Shown here piece by piece: positions 29,601 to 38,229 of a stretch of DNA of 64,000 nt (position 1 is the stretch's first letter; the number at the start of each line of letters is the position of its first letter). Both the position numbers and the translations under genes were made by a program. Below the pieces are notes generated by a model, which had not been told where the DNA came from, did no database searches, and saw only the letters and a program-made list of their open reading frames with translations. The stretch comes from Halpernia humi (lineage in GTDB: Bacteria > Bacteroidota > Bacteroidia > Flavobacteriales > Weeksellaceae), in the NCBI RefSeq assembly GCF_900108025.1, contig NZ_FNUS01000003.1, forward strand, positions 1-64,000, read 5' to 3'.

Positions 29601-30765
29601 CAATGCTTGTAATAATACTTTGATAAAGATTGTTTTGAGAATTATCTGGGAAACCAGAAGGACCTTCGCCCAAATCCCGAATACCAATCATGCTTTTTTG
29701 CTCTTGCAAATTTCCTGATCCTTGATCGATAACCCAGGCTTCAATACGGGTAATATTTACTTTAGAATTAATTTGAGGATAATTTAAAAGCGCCTGATCG
29801 TAATTATCAAGAAAATAATGACCTAAATAATAATGCTGATTGTCTTCATAATCTATCGCATTTATTTTAAAAGTGTTAAAAACGCCGCCACCTTGCACCA
29901 CAATATTTCGGGCTTCGCCTTGCTGTTGAGAAAGCACCAAAGTCCCTTTAGTTTTCCCCAATTGAAATTCGGTTTTTAAACCAAATAAACTTTCTGAACC
30001 ACGAATTAAACTTGTAGAAAGTGGCATATTCACATTTCCAAATTCTAATCTTTTGATGATTTTATCTTCGCCGCCGGTGGTTTTATCGGTCAAGCCTTTG
30101 CTTTGCAAGTCTTGCCAAGAGCCTTTTGCTTGGTAAACAAGATTCATTCTATTCTCAAAAGCAAAACCACTTTGGGTGTCATAATTGGCTTTTAACTGTA
30201 AATTTTCGCCTACTTTTCCCAATAATCCTAACTGAATTCTTTGCTGAATATTGACAGCGAAACTTGTTCTATTTTGAGGCAGAATTAAAGGATTATCAAT
30301 TTTTTGGTATAATATTCCCAAATCAAAAGAAGCAAAACCTTGCGGAATTATTTCAATTTTATTGCCTCCAAAAATGGTTTCAAAAATTTTATTTTTTATG
30401 GTAACACTTGGGATAAAGCCTTTTTTGAGCGCGTCTGTTTGGTCTTTTCTATCGACTAAATTATTATCATTAGATTTTTCTCGGTAGTAAGAACTGAGTT
30501 GGTTATTCTTTACATACTCCATGTATTGCGCCGTTGTCATCGCAACCGGATTTCCGGTTACCATATTGCCAACCTTTGGATAGAGGTAATACATATTGCT
30601 CGCCACATCATAATAGGCTTCATAGCGAACAGGATTTGGCAAGTTGTATTGTTTCCGAACGATAGTGCTGTCCGAAGGTGTATTTTGTGCAAAAACACTG
30701 GCAAAACTAAAGCACAGAAAGAAAAGTGCCGAAAGTTTCGTCAGTAATAAATTTTTTTTCTTCAA
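23656..30765 (-). CDS. sprA: T9SS outer membrane translocon SprA
   Basis: SprA is the giant outer membrane pore of the type IX secretion system, needed for export of adhesins and for gliding where that occurs. The protein is 2369 residues, close to the known Flavobacterium SprA, with a signal peptide (about 1-26, ending VFAQ), many beta-barrel strands, and a C-terminal strand ending FTFSGAGF. Segments such as DRKDQTDALKKGFIP and QSYIDDFEQTTSKISL are typical of the family. It follows ruvA by three bases. Known SprA proteins form a 36-strand barrel; this is taken from family knowledge, not read from the sequence. The window also encodes three probable cargo proteins. Confidence 0.97.
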   Translation of the reverse strand: MKKKNLLLTKLSALFFLCFSFASVFAQNTPSDSTIVRKQYNLPNPVRYEAYYDVASNMYYLYPKVGNMVTGNPVAMTTAQYMEYVKNNQLSSYYREKSNDNNLVDRKDQTDALKKGFIPSVTIKNKIFETIFGGNKIEIIPQGFASFDLGILYQKIDNPLILPQNRTSFAVNIQQRIQLGLLGKVGENLQLKANYDTQSGFAFENRMNLVYQAKGSWQDLQSKGLTDKTTGGEDKIIKRLEFGNVNMPLSTSLIRGSESLFGLKTEFQLGKTKGTLVLSQQQGEARNIVVQGGGVFNTFKINAIDYEDNQHYYLGHYFLDNYDQALLNYPQINSKVNITRIEAWVIDQGSGNLQEQKSMIGIRDLGEGPSGFPDNSQNNLYQSIITSIGTPRDQNTNYTNILAGKTFPNAQGVSETYTNGEQYIYSSKSRRLSSGEFTYNPQLGYLSLNQRLNDNQYLAVSYSYTINGSNQVYKVGEFSEESPVVIAKLLKSNTITQPTSPMWDLMMKNIYPLNASQVNQDGFIMNVFYRDPTSGGKVNYLPNTPVQDLNLLKLFNWDRLNLNNDLQTNGAQSGDGIFDFVPGITIDAENGKLIFTKAKPFGKYLQGVIGVNDPKYVYNDLYDQQKSVASQNSLSQRYTLEGRYKGSQGSGISLGAINVPQGSVKVTANGVALVEGQDYTVDYLLGSVNIINEAVKNSGQAINISLENQLTFNTQRKSFYGLNLERKFNDHLTVGATVVNYGERPLTQKVNFGDEAVNNTMAGFNLLYNNQLPFLTRLTNKIPFVKTEAPSNLNFLAEGAYLIPGQNKGTNDQSYIDDFEQTTSKISLKDPSSWSLASKPELNQTDPVFAGAGLNDNIQNGFGRGLISWYNIDPRFYGVGGKAPNGINAQALSNHASRRVQLSELFNSRDFVAGEQTYTNTFDVTYYPTERGPYNFNPANESTQQRWGGLMRPISVSNFVNSNIQYVEFWLMDPYADGNPLGAAPKLLLQLGNVSEDVLKDGKLEYENGLPTPNVPANTSTTNWGVQPNQFPILYAFSTEGAERTAQDLGLDGLDDAQESEKYNFTSINPVTQVNDPASDDFLYYLSDKFQGALAASLTDRYRYFRNPQGNSQSNSLEVSSQTPDSEDANGDYNLDQSENYNQYTVDLAKTDLVVGQNNIVDEKQVQVKFQNGQTGTNKWYLFRIPVAKYDQTSGAHDPSILNNVRFARMLLEGFDQKSTLRFGTFDLVRTDWRAYTNNIASSSVPATDEGTAASPTQNDNFDVGSVNLEENSGGSPPYVLPPGIERQVLSGNAGAQRQNEASLYLKVTDLRDQARGVFKNTQLDMRRFKKMEMFVHAEDLKNLMSSDLDPNAKFFIRFGSDATDNYYEYEASLKYTAQNAKSPLEIWPSENNVDFELQSFVDAKQKRDGTSGALITDRFTDPEFGDGDKKIYVKGRPSLGNITTIMIGVRNNYKNIGSKEVAPPGPKDLVLWVDELRLSGIDNKGGYAGNASLNFNLGDFATVNANASFSTIGFGSIVSKPAERSQNNNSAFGINTTVNVDKFLPEKLGLKIPVNYSYSQTIEDPKYNPLDNDIEFSKAKNNAELKKVARTYTQQRSIGVVNMHKERVDTKKKQKFYDVENISLTTIYNDDFYRDIYTKRNYRQYLRGYADYNYNFKPYVIRPFNKLISDTAKSSKYLQWIKQINFNPVPTRLSFRAEIDRNYNELQFRNVDALISGIQGNDFDVIKNRNFYFGWQYSLGFNFTKSLKLEITSATRTLNDNVSVYDMNSGSIFKDPLRAGRPVLYNHKVQLNYRLPFEYFPYLDFMNAEVGYGFQYNWNARSTVLLNSPEGSLGSIGQNTNNIVATSTVDIPKLFGKFNYFKKLNITLQKRRQEIDSLNNVYTQAWSKKKKKPSFKYYKFKNKLTPLQAIAFALTSVKQLDISYNENNGIVLPGLLSAPNWYGYGQTLGGPTAGFLLGSQADIRRIAIERGWLSNSSFLNDPYTELNSKNLTANLQIMPVNDFRIDFNILKNYNRNFTQGGFNVDANPNTAAFDFSYGNEFISYSRTAWTFKTAFVDGKEIYNKLYENAKNIYIQSGGVFNADEFAQGKGLGDAYVLIPAFQAAVEGKSINGKLSDPKKSGFPLPNWRITYSGLKNIPFINSQFSKFDILHAYTSTYTATGIQSSIDFYNADIIRQSNQGLPENSQKPIPVDAFGNNYNPYSFSQVGYVEAFAPLIGADFTMRNNFQFRASYNRDRAFLLGLVNHTLTEDSGNEYIIGFGYILKDLQLKLNMKGKTKNIKSDLNIRGDFSLRDSKTRITNILQNDSQVTGGQKLMSIRLSADYNMSKNFNLKFFYDQLMTKYKISTAFPLSTIRAGLTATFTFSGAGF

Positions 30766-30768
30766 ATG

Positions 30769-31353
30769 TTAAATCTTTTTTAAAATCTGCTTCACCAAAT
30801 CTTCGGTCGTAAGTAGCGGATTTTCTTTTAAAATACGGTCTGCAATTTTCTCACTCATTTTCTTAGGAATACCTAAAACTTCTAAAGCAGATAACGATTC
30901 TTCTTTAATTTTATTATCTGCAAAAGTAGAAATATTTTCTTCAGAAAGCCCAAATTTTTGCACCTTATCTCGCAAATCTACAATAATCCTTTCGGCTGTT
31001 TTGGTCCCAATTCCTTTCGCCTTTTGTATCAAACCACTGTTGCCAGATTGTATGCCAGAAGCGATTTCTTGAAGGCTAAAAGTAGAGAGCAAAATGAGTG
31101 TGGAAACTGCACCAACGCCATTAACACTAATTAACAAATTAAACATTTCTTTTTCCAAAAGAGTGTTAAAACCAAATAATAAATTGGCGTCTTCGCGAAT
31201 AATTTGTTGAATGTAGATAAAAATATTTTCGTTTAATTTAATTTTATTTGAAGTTTGCAAACTAATGCCGACTAAGTAACCCACGCCGTTGCACTCAATC
31301 ACACAAGAAGTAGGCTGAATTTCTAATACTTTGCCTCGTAAAGAATAAATCAT
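30769..31353 (-). CDS. ruvA: Holliday junction branch migration protein RuvA
   Basis: RuvA binds four-way DNA junctions and loads the RuvB helicase for branch migration in recombination repair. The 194-residue protein has the N-terminal OB-fold (MIYSLRGKVLEIQP, CNGVGYLVGIS), the helix-hairpin-helix region (LISVNGVGAVSTLILL and KAKGIGTKTAERIIVDL) and the C-terminal RuvB-interacting domain. Its stop lies three bases before the sprA start, so the two are co-transcribed, an arrangement usual in Flavobacteriia. A TACATTTG box lies just upstream. Confidence 0.97.
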   Translation of the reverse strand: MIYSLRGKVLEIQPTSCVIECNGVGYLVGISLQTSNKIKLNENIFIYIQQIIREDANLLFGFNTLLEKEMFNLLISVNGVGAVSTLILLSTFSLQEIASGIQSGNSGLIQKAKGIGTKTAERIIVDLRDKVQKFGLSEENISTFADNKIKEESLSALEVLGIPKKMSEKIADRILKENPLLTTEDLVKQILKKI

Positions 31354-31367
31354 AAAACTAATTTTCG

Positions 31368-31375
31368 CAAATGTA
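31368..31375 (-). promoter_or_regulatory. -7 box of ruvA-sprA
   Basis: TACATTTG on the minus strand, 14 bases upstream of the ruvA ATG. No good -33 element is seen. The expected leader is under ten bases. Confidence 0.45.
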
Positions 31376-31548
31376 AATAAATATTATAAGATGGGAGAAT
31401 AGGTTTTATTGTTGGTTTTTGTCGCAGATTATAAATTTTTGACAATGCTGCATTTATTTATAACTAAAAATAAGAAAAAAACGAAACGTTTTTGCCAAAA
31501 TAGCATGATAATGTGATAGAAATAGTAAGTCAGAAGTATAATAATAAA

Positions 31549-31577
31549 AAAAGGAAGGTTAACAATTCCTTCCTTTT
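31549..31577 (-). terminator. Terminator in the ruvA-cydB spacer
   Basis: A 10-bp stem (31549-31558 with 31568-31577) with flanking A and T runs. It lies about 200 bases past the cydB stop and most likely ends the cydAB transcript. Nothing else gene-like is visible in the 424-base spacer 31354-31777. Confidence 0.65.
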
Positions 31578-31777
31578 ATTCATAATATTCTGAGGTTTTA
31601 GAGTCCTCAATATTTACTCCATTTTTGTATTTTCATTTGCTTATGTTATAGAAAATCGGGAGATTGTGTTTGCTATTTTCGATATATATTTCTTTTAATT
31701 AAATTAAAGTTTATGATCCTAAATCATTTTGTAAACTAATATTAGAGCCATAAATGTTTTTATTAAATTTTTACTAA

Positions 31778-32815
31778 TTAATAACTGGTATCGTCTAATT
31801 TTACTTTTCCATAGAAAGTTCTATAGAGAAATACAAAATATCCGGCTAAAAGTGGTGTCCCAATAAGCACGATTGTAAGCATAATTCCCAATGATTTTTC
31901 AGAAGAAGCAGCATTATAAATTGTTACGCTATGTTCTGGATGAATAGTTGAAGGTAATAACACTGGATATAACTGCAATGAAACCAACATTAACAAAAAT
32001 GCCATCGTTAAAGAAGAGAAAACCAAAGCGATAGCATATTTCTTTTTTGCGACCAAACGCGGGATATTAGCAACTGCTAAAAACGCTAAAAGTGGTAAAA
32101 TAAAAAATACAGGATTGCTTTTAAATTTATCTGTTACGCCAGGAATGAAAATTAATGTATATAATGATGTTATTGAGAAACTTATGATAAAAAATATCAT
32201 TCCTTTTTTCAGCAAGAAAGTTAATCTGGCGTGTAATCTTCCCTCGGTTTTTAATAATAAAAAGATGGCGCCTTGTGTCATAAATATGGACAAAGTGGTA
32301 AAACCAGCCATTAAAGCGTAAGGACTTAAAAATGCGAAGAAGATCCCGCCTTGATAAGTAAAGTTTGGCCCAATTTCAAAACCTTGCAATACATTCCCAA
32401 GAACAACGCCTAATAAAAATGCTATCAAAACATTAGTTACAAAATAAATAATATCCCAAGTTTTTCGCCACCAAGGCATTTCTTCTGCACTTCTAAATTT
32501 TATGGCGGATGAGCGTAATACCAATAAGATTAAGAATAACATAAAAGGGATGTACATTGCAGACAACATTGTGGCATACATCACTGGGAAACCAGCGAAT
32601 AAAGCGCCACCGCCAATAATTAGCCAAACTTGATTGGCATCCCAAATCGGTCCGATTGCATTAATTGCAATTCTTCTGCTTAAATCTTTTTTAAAGAATA
32701 AATGCCAAGCGCCCGCTCCATAATCAAAGCCTTCCAAAATAGCATATCCTGAAAATAATAAACCTACTACTAAATACCAAAGTGTTGGATAATCTATACC
32801 TAAGAATGTTTCCAT
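31778..32815 (-). CDS. cydB: Cytochrome bd quinol oxidase subunit II
   Basis: CydB is the structural partner of CydA in the inner membrane bd-type quinol oxidase, a high-affinity terminal oxidase. The 345-residue protein has about nine hydrophobic helices and the family N-terminus with LFSGYAILEGFDYGAG and the IGPIWDANQVWLIIGGGA loop. Length is normal. It follows cydA by 11 bases. No CydX-like small subunit or cydCD genes are seen nearby. Confidence 0.96.
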   Translation of the reverse strand: METFLGIDYPTLWYLVVGLLFSGYAILEGFDYGAGAWHLFFKKDLSRRIAINAIGPIWDANQVWLIIGGGALFAGFPVMYATMLSAMYIPFMLFLILLVLRSSAIKFRSAEEMPWWRKTWDIIYFVTNVLIAFLLGVVLGNVLQGFEIGPNFTYQGGIFFAFLSPYALMAGFTTLSIFMTQGAIFLLLKTEGRLHARLTFLLKKGMIFFIISFSITSLYTLIFIPGVTDKFKSNPVFFILPLLAFLAVANIPRLVAKKKYAIALVFSSLTMAFLLMLVSLQLYPVLLPSTIHPEHSVTIYNAASSEKSLGIMLTIVLIGTPLLAGYFVFLYRTFYGKVKLDDTSY

Positions 32816-32826
32816 GTTTTTTTAAT

Positions 32827-34173
32827 TTAAATAATTTCTAATGCATTTTGAGCTTCTTCATAAGGACCATGTTTTATTTTCTTGTTTAAAGAATATAAAA
32901 ACAGAATCAATAACAATGTATAAACAACTGTAAATAGAACTAATGAAAATACAATCTGATTTGCTGAAACTTCTTGAGAAAAACCTTGGCTGGTTCTTAA
33001 AAGTCCATAAACAATCCACGGTTGTCTTCCCATTTCCGCTGCAAACCATCCTACTTGATTGGCTATTTGCGGTAAAAGCACGGAAAAAGAAAAAATCCAC
33101 ATCAACCATTTGGTTTCAAATAATTTGCCTCTCCACCATAAAAAACTTGCGTAAAAAGTTAATGCTATCAAAAACATCCCAATAGAAATCATGATATGAT
33201 AAAATTGAAATACAGCATTTACTTGGCCTGGTCTATCTTCGGGCTTGAAGGCATTTAAACCTGTAATTGGTGCTTTAAAATCTTGGTGTACTAAAAATGA
33301 TAAACCTCCAGGAATACCTATACCCGTCACTTTTTGAGTTTTATTATCTACCCATCCTACTAGATATAATTTTGCAGGTGCAGATTTTTCATAGTGACCT
33401 TCCATGGCCGCTAATTTTGCAGGTTGGTTTTTTGCAACGCCATCCGCAGAACTGTGACCAGAAATTAATTGTGAAAACGAAACAACAGTTGCCACTATTA
33501 AAGCAATTTTAAACGCTTTTTTAGATAATTCTATATATCTTCCTTTTCTGATGTAATACGCATGAACACTCAAAACCAAGAAAGAACCCGCTAGAAAGGC
33601 ACCTTGCCATGTATGAATAATTCTATCTACACTTGATGGGTTAAAAACCATAGCCCAGAAATCGGTAACTTCTGCACGAGCGGCTAAACCTTGCCCCACT
33701 ATGTGATATCCTGCAGGTGTTTGTTGCCAACTATTTGCAACAACTATCCAAACGGCAGAAAACATTGAGCCTAAAAAAACACCTACCGTTGATACGAAAT
33801 GAACTTTCGGGGAAACTCTATTCCAACCAAAAATTAAAATTCCTAAAAACGTGCTTTCTAAACCAAATGCAAATAAACCTTCAGCAGCGAGTGCGCTTCC
33901 AAAAATATCTCCTACGTATTTTGAATAAACAGCCCAATTGGTGCCAAATTCAAATTCCATTATAATTCCCGTTGCTACACCAATACCAAAGGTGATGGCG
34001 AAAATCTTCAACCAAAAACGTGTTAAAACTTCATATTCTTTTTTCCCGGTTTTTAAGTATAAACCTTCCATAATCACCATAATTAATCCTATACCAATAC
34101 TTAATGGTGGATAGATATAATGAAACGCAATTGTGAAAACAAACTGAATTCTTGCTAAAACTTCTACATCCAT
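32827..34173 (-). CDS. cydA: Cytochrome bd quinol oxidase subunit I
   Basis: CydA binds the haems b558, b595 and d and oxidises quinol, passing electrons to oxygen. The 448-residue protein is shorter than the E. coli one (522) because the periplasmic Q-loop is short. Expected ligands align: His18 (haem d or b595 side), His187 in IIHTWQ and Met381 in AAEMGRQPW for b558, with Glu98 and Glu106 in LAAEGLFAFGLES. The GRQPW motif is intact. With menD also in the window, the likely electron donor is menaquinol, though that is inference. Confidence 0.96.
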   Translation of the reverse strand: MDVEVLARIQFVFTIAFHYIYPPLSIGIGLIMVIMEGLYLKTGKKEYEVLTRFWLKIFAITFGIGVATGIIMEFEFGTNWAVYSKYVGDIFGSALAAEGLFAFGLESTFLGILIFGWNRVSPKVHFVSTVGVFLGSMFSAVWIVVANSWQQTPAGYHIVGQGLAARAEVTDFWAMVFNPSSVDRIIHTWQGAFLAGSFLVLSVHAYYIRKGRYIELSKKAFKIALIVATVVSFSQLISGHSSADGVAKNQPAKLAAMEGHYEKSAPAKLYLVGWVDNKTQKVTGIGIPGGLSFLVHQDFKAPITGLNAFKPEDRPGQVNAVFQFYHIMISIGMFLIALTFYASFLWWRGKLFETKWLMWIFSFSVLLPQIANQVGWFAAEMGRQPWIVYGLLRTSQGFSQEVSANQIVFSLVLFTVVYTLLLILFLYSLNKKIKHGPYEEAQNALEII

Positions 34174-34192
34174 AATTTATTTTTTTGTAATA

Positions 34193-34200
34193 CAAATTTA
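34193..34200 (-). promoter_or_regulatory. -7 box of cydAB
   Basis: TAAATTTG on the minus strand, 19 bases upstream of the cydA ATG. The nearest TTG is 26 bases further upstream, longer than usual, so an activator may be needed; that last point is inference. Confidence 0.45.
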
Positions 34201-34610
34201 GGTCTTATTAATAGTCCCTTAAGTAACAAATATCACATTTCAAAAAGTTTATCTATTTTGAAATAGAGAAAATCTATCTTTTAAAAAAAAGAAACTTAAT
34301 AGAACTACTAATCAGGTATAAAAACAAAACTTAAAATGATTAATATTTACACTTAAAATTTTGAAAATCAATTAATTAATTCACGCTATTAAGATAAGTA
34401 AACCTTTTAAAATTACGAAATATTTATCACAAAATTCCAAATAGCAAAAGAAAAATGATGTCAAAAATCATATTAAAAAACAGCAAAAAAGACTGAATTG
34501 GTAAGATTTGTGAGCAAAAATTGCAAATCATCGGCACCGCTAAGAGATATTGGCGGTTGAATTTATTGCGAAAAGTCGGGAAACTTTGCGTAGGAAATTG
34601 GCTTTTATTA
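34201..34610. other. Spacer upstream of cydA, nothing firm
   Basis: About 410 bases of AT-rich DNA between the cydA promoter and the small gene at 34611. I find no convincing reading frame, RNA gene or repeat. A slightly less AT-rich patch near 34525-34605 has no recognisable structure. Confidence 0.4.
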
Positions 34611-34748
34611 TTATATTTCTTTAAGTATAATTACAATTCCACATACTATTAACCCAATTATCGTTATCCAAACTCTAACTTTAAAACTGCGTTCGTATTT
34701 TTTTGAATTAAAACTTGGACTTAAAATACTTTTTGGAGAAAGTTTCAT
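34611..34748 (-). CDS. Small 45-residue membrane protein
   Basis: A short frame from ATG 34748 encodes 45 residues: a basic, serine-rich N-terminus (MKLSPKSILSP, KKYERSFKVRV) followed by one hydrophobic helix WITIIGLIVCGIVIIL and a KEI end. The positive-inside pattern and single helix suggest an inner membrane miniprotein with its N-terminus in the cytosol. It lies between cydA and maeB on the same strand. Bacterial respiratory complexes sometimes have such partners, but no similarity to CydX is visible, so no role is assigned. Confidence 0.5.
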   Translation of the reverse strand: MKLSPKSILSPSFNSKKYERSFKVRVWITIIGLIVCGIVIILKEI

Positions 34749-34865
34749 TAAAAAACATTTATCAATACAATTGCAGTAATTCCGGAAAGCAAAAATTATT
34801 TAATTAGAAAGAGTTTTATTTAGATGCTTGCGCAAACATCACATTAGTGCCAATTAATTTCTTTT

Positions 34866-37157
34866 TTATTTCTTCAAACTCTCCTTCAACTGCGCATCCA
34901 ATACCGCAATCGTTGCCAGATTTACAATTTCTTCTACGCTTGAACGCATTTGCAAAACGTGAACTGGTTGGTTTAAACCCATTAAAATTGGCCCAATTGT
35001 TTGCGCCACTTTCATTCCGCGGATGATTTTGTAGGAAAGATTGGCGCTTTCAAGATTGGGGAAAATAAAAGTATTTGCCGGTGTAGTTCCTAATTTTGAA
35101 AAAGGATAATCTGAAAGGTGATCACTATTCATCGCAAAATCTGGCTGTATTTCTCCGTCCACAATCATTTTCGGAAATTTTTCGTGTAAAATCTTCACTG
35201 CTTTTGCTACTTTTTGAGATGTTTCCGCCTTTGCGGTGAAATTTTCATAAGCCAACATTGCAATTCTTGGCTCTATGGCGAAAGATTTTACTGTAATTTC
35301 AGACATTTTTGCAATGGAAACCAAATCTTCTGCCGAAGGATTTTTATTGATGGAAGTATCTGCGAAGAAATAAGGTTTCTTTTCAGATAAAATCATCATC
35401 ATCGAAGCCACTTTTTCAACACCTTTTTCTTTTCCAATAATTTCTAAAATTGGTTTTAAAACGGAAGAATAATTTTTAGAAAAACCAACAATCAAAGCAT
35501 CAGTATCACCGTTTTTCAACATTAAAGGGCCAAAATAATCACGCTGGCGAACGTATCGTTTGGCTTTATATTCATTCACGCCTTTTCTTTTGCGCAAATC
35601 TAAAAGTGTTTCCCGATAAATTTTACGATTTTCTTCCTGATCATCATCGGCTGGATCTACAATTGGAACATCAATGTCAATTCCAAATTTTTTCATTTGC
35701 TCTTTGATGTATTTTTTATCTCCTAATAAAATTGGTTGTGCAATGCCTTCTTCATAGAGAATTTGCGCCGCTTTCAGCACATTATATTCTTCAGCATTTG
35801 CAAGTGTTACTCTTTTTGGGTTAGAGCGCGCGCGGTTTTGCATCATTCGGATGAGTTTCTCATCGCGTCCCATTCTATCTAATAATTGATTTTCGTATTG
35901 CTCAAAATCTTCAATATTTTTTCTGGCGATTCCGCTTTCCATTGCCGCTTTTGCCACAGCCATAGAAACTTTTGTAATTAAACGATTATCAAAAGGTTTT
36001 GGAATAAAATAGTCTGGCCCGAAATTCAAATTTTTAAGATTATAGGTCAAAATCACCGCTTCTGGCACTGGTTCTTTGGCTAAATCTGCAATGGCATAAA
36101 CCGCTGCCAACTTCATGGCTTCGTTTATTCCTTTTGCCTGAACGTCTAACGCGCCCCGAAAAATGTAAGGGAAACCGAGAACATTATTCACTTGGTTCGG
36201 AAAATCGCTTCTTCCGGTTGCCATTAAAACATCTTTCCGGGTTTCCATCGCCAAAGTATAATCAATCTCAGGATCCGGATTTGCCAATGCGAAAACGATT
36301 GGGTTTTCCGCCATTTTTTTCAACATTTCTGGCGTTACAACATTTCCTTTAGACAAACCAACAAAAACATCTGCATTTTCTAAGGCTTCTTCCAGCGTGG
36401 TTTTGTCGGTATTCGCGACGTAATCTAATTTTTCTGCAGTAAGATTTTCACGTTTATGATTGATGACGCCTTTGCTGTCACACATCAAAATATTTTCTTT
36501 TTTAAGACCTAATGCCATGTAGAGATTGGTGCAAGCAATGGCTGCCGCTCCTGCTCCATTTACGACCATTTTTATTTCGTCAATTTTTTTATTGGCAATT
36601 TCCAACGCATTGATTAAAGCTGCTGCAGAAATAATCGCCGTTCCGTGTTGATCATCGTGCATCAACGGAATATCGAGTTCTTCTTTTAATTTTTGCTCAA
36701 TGTAAAATGCTTCTGGCGCTTTGATGTCTTCTAAATTAATGCCGCCAAAAGTAGGCGAAATTGCTTTTACGGTTTGGATAAATTTATCTGGATCCTTTTC
36801 GTTTATTTCAATATCAAAAACGTTAATATCGGCGAAAATTTTAAATAGTAAACCCTTGCCTTCCATCACAGGTTTCGAAGCTTCGGGCCCAATATCGCCC
36901 AAACCTAAAACCGCTGTTCCATTAGAAATTACGGCAACTAAATTTCCTTTTCCGGTGTAATCATACACTTTTTCTGGATGGTCAAAAATTTCCATACAAG
37001 GAATCGCAACGCCAGGCGAATAAGCCAAGGATAAATCGCGCTGCGAAGAATGCGGTTTAGAAGGAATGACTTCTACTTTTCCTTTTGGTTCAGATTGGTG
37101 GTAGTCTAAAGCCGCCTGTCTGAAATTTTTTTCGTCTCTATTTCTTTTATTGCTCAT
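34866..37157 (-). CDS. maeB: NADP-dependent malic enzyme with PTA-like domain
   Basis: This enzyme decarboxylates malate to pyruvate with NADP reduction, supplying NADPH and linking the TCA cycle to pyruvate. The N-terminal malic domain (about 1-420) shows [19 protein letters not shown] and the Rossmann segment [16 protein letters not shown]. The C-terminal half (about 430-760) is a phosphotransacetylase-like domain that is usually regulatory and binds acetyl-CoA in E. coli MaeB. I use ATG 37157, giving 763 residues; a frame extended to GTG 37175 is less likely. It is a single gene with a repeat relic upstream. Confidence 0.94.
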   Translation of the reverse strand: MSNKRNRDEKNFRQAALDYHQSEPKGKVEVIPSKPHSSQRDLSLAYSPGVAIPCMEIFDHPEKVYDYTGKGNLVAVISNGTAVLGLGDIGPEASKPVMEGKGLLFKIFADINVFDIEINEKDPDKFIQTVKAISPTFGGINLEDIKAPEAFYIEQKLKEELDIPLMHDDQHGTAIISAAALINALEIANKKIDEIKMVVNGAGAAAIACTNLYMALGLKKENILMCDSKGVINHKRENLTAEKLDYVANTDKTTLEEALENADVFVGLSKGNVVTPEMLKKMAENPIVFALANPDPEIDYTLAMETRKDVLMATGRSDFPNQVNNVLGFPYIFRGALDVQAKGINEAMKLAAVYAIADLAKEPVPEAVILTYNLKNLNFGPDYFIPKPFDNRLITKVSMAVAKAAMESGIARKNIEDFEQYENQLLDRMGRDEKLIRMMQNRARSNPKRVTLANAEEYNVLKAAQILYEEGIAQPILLGDKKYIKEQMKKFGIDIDVPIVDPADDDQEENRKIYRETLLDLRKRKGVNEYKAKRYVRQRDYFGPLMLKNGDTDALIVGFSKNYSSVLKPILEIIGKEKGVEKVASMMMILSEKKPYFFADTSINKNPSAEDLVSIAKMSEITVKSFAIEPRIAMLAYENFTAKAETSQKVAKAVKILHEKFPKMIVDGEIQPDFAMNSDHLSDYPFSKLGTTPANTFIFPNLESANLSYKIIRGMKVAQTIGPILMGLNQPVHVLQMRSSVEEIVNLATIAVLDAQLKESLKK

Positions 37158-37171
37158 AATTATATTTTTTA

Positions 37172-37222
37172 CCACAACGTCACAAAGAAAATTTTAAAAT
37201 TATTTGGACACTAAGACGTGGT
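37172..37222. repeat. Decayed ACCACAACGTCAC element
   Basis: Upstream of maeB, ACCACAACGTCACAAAG and GACACTAAGACGTGGT form a loose inverted pair around an AT-rich loop. The wording resembles the ACCACAGAGACAC element at 48126-48236 and may be a diverged relative. Low certainty. Confidence 0.3.
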
Positions 37223-37305
37223 TTTTAGTTTTTATTTAATTTTCAAAGAAGTAAAATTTAAGCAGTTTTGCTTAAACTCAAAATCTAAAAAACAAAGTGA
37301 TTTGT

Positions 37306-38172
37306 TTAATTTTTTAATTTAGGCAAAATATATTTTAAATGGTATTCTGCTAAACTTTCTATAGGTTTTTGCACTACTTTTCCGACTGTTAAATGCATTT
37401 CGGCAGCGGCGGCTCGTAAAATATCTTCGTAATAATGTGCAATTGAGCCGATAAAATTGATGTCGCAATTTTTACTTTCTTCATAAGGCAAAACTTGATA
37501 GTCAAGGAAATTTTTTATTTCTTCAAAAACCAAATGTTGCAAATATGGATGTGATTTTCTTTCTAAAATAAAACGGCTAAAATCTGCTAAATAGGCATTT
37601 GCACGCGGATTGTGATACATATTGCTGATCACGTCTTCAATTTTTAAATTATAGGTTTTAGAAAAATCTTCATGCAAATCTGCGGGAAATTTCTTCATGA
37701 AATAGTTTTTAAGTAAAATTTTACCTAAAGCATTTCCGCTGCCTTCATCGCCAATTAGAAAACCAAGAGAAGGCAAATCTCGACGGATATTTTCGCCATC
37801 AAAAAAGCAAGAATTAGAGCCGGTGCCAAGAATACAAATCACGGCAGGTTTCCCATCATAAGCCGCATAAGCCGCCGCCGTCATATCTTCTTTCACTACA
37901 ATTTGCGCGTTTTGAAATACTTTTTGCAATTCGTTTTCCACCAAAAGGCAATTTTCTGGCACGCCGCAACCCGAACCGTAAAAAAATAGGTATTCTATTT
38001 TTAAAGCTTCTGTAGCCAACTGCAAATTTTTGTAAATCTCTGCGGGAATAAGATGTGCGTCTATAATATTTGGATTAAAACCAATGGTTTCGGTTTTAAG
38101 TAAGATTTTCCCAGCATCGTTCAGGATAATCCAGTCGCATTTAGAAGAGCCGCCATCTACAATCGCAAACAT
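37306..38172 (-). CDS. BadF/BcrA-type ATPase, probable N-acetylglucosamine kinase
   Basis: A 288-residue protein of the ASKHA (actin-like ATPase) fold. The N-terminal phosphate loop IVDGGSSKCDWIILND, the second phosphate motif ICILGTGSNSCF and the adenosine segment GFLIGDEGSGNALG are visible. In Bacteroidota this branch is annotated as N-acetylglucosamine kinase-like, which would feed cell-wall or chitin amino sugars into metabolism. The alternative BadF activator function is unlikely without a dehydratase nearby. A 12-bp hairpin overlaps its start codon. Confidence 0.8.
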   Translation of the reverse strand: MFAIVDGGSSKCDWIILNDAGKILLKTETIGFNPNIIDAHLIPAEIYKNLQLATEALKIEYLFFYGSGCGVPENCLLVENELQKVFQNAQIVVKEDMTAAAYAAYDGKPAVICILGTGSNSCFFDGENIRRDLPSLGFLIGDEGSGNALGKILLKNYFMKKFPADLHEDFSKTYNLKIEDVISNMYHNPRANAYLADFSRFILERKSHPYLQHLVFEEIKNFLDYQVLPYEESKNCDINFIGSIAHYYEDILRAAAAEMHLTVGKVVQKPIESLAEYHLKYILPKLKN

Positions 38173-38203
38173 ATTTTAGCATTTTTTTAAGAATGCTAAA
38201 ATA
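38172..38203 (-). promoter_or_regulatory. Hairpin at the start of the sugar kinase gene
   Basis: A perfect 12-bp inverted repeat (38172-38183 with 38192-38203) directly abuts the ATG at 38172-38170. In the mRNA it would cover the ribosome landing site. It is followed by no U-run in the minus direction, so it is a poor terminator for the upstream small gene. It could be a translational control hairpin or a protein operator. Confidence 0.45.
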
Positions 38204-38229
38204 GGAATTTATCTTTAAAACAAAATTCC

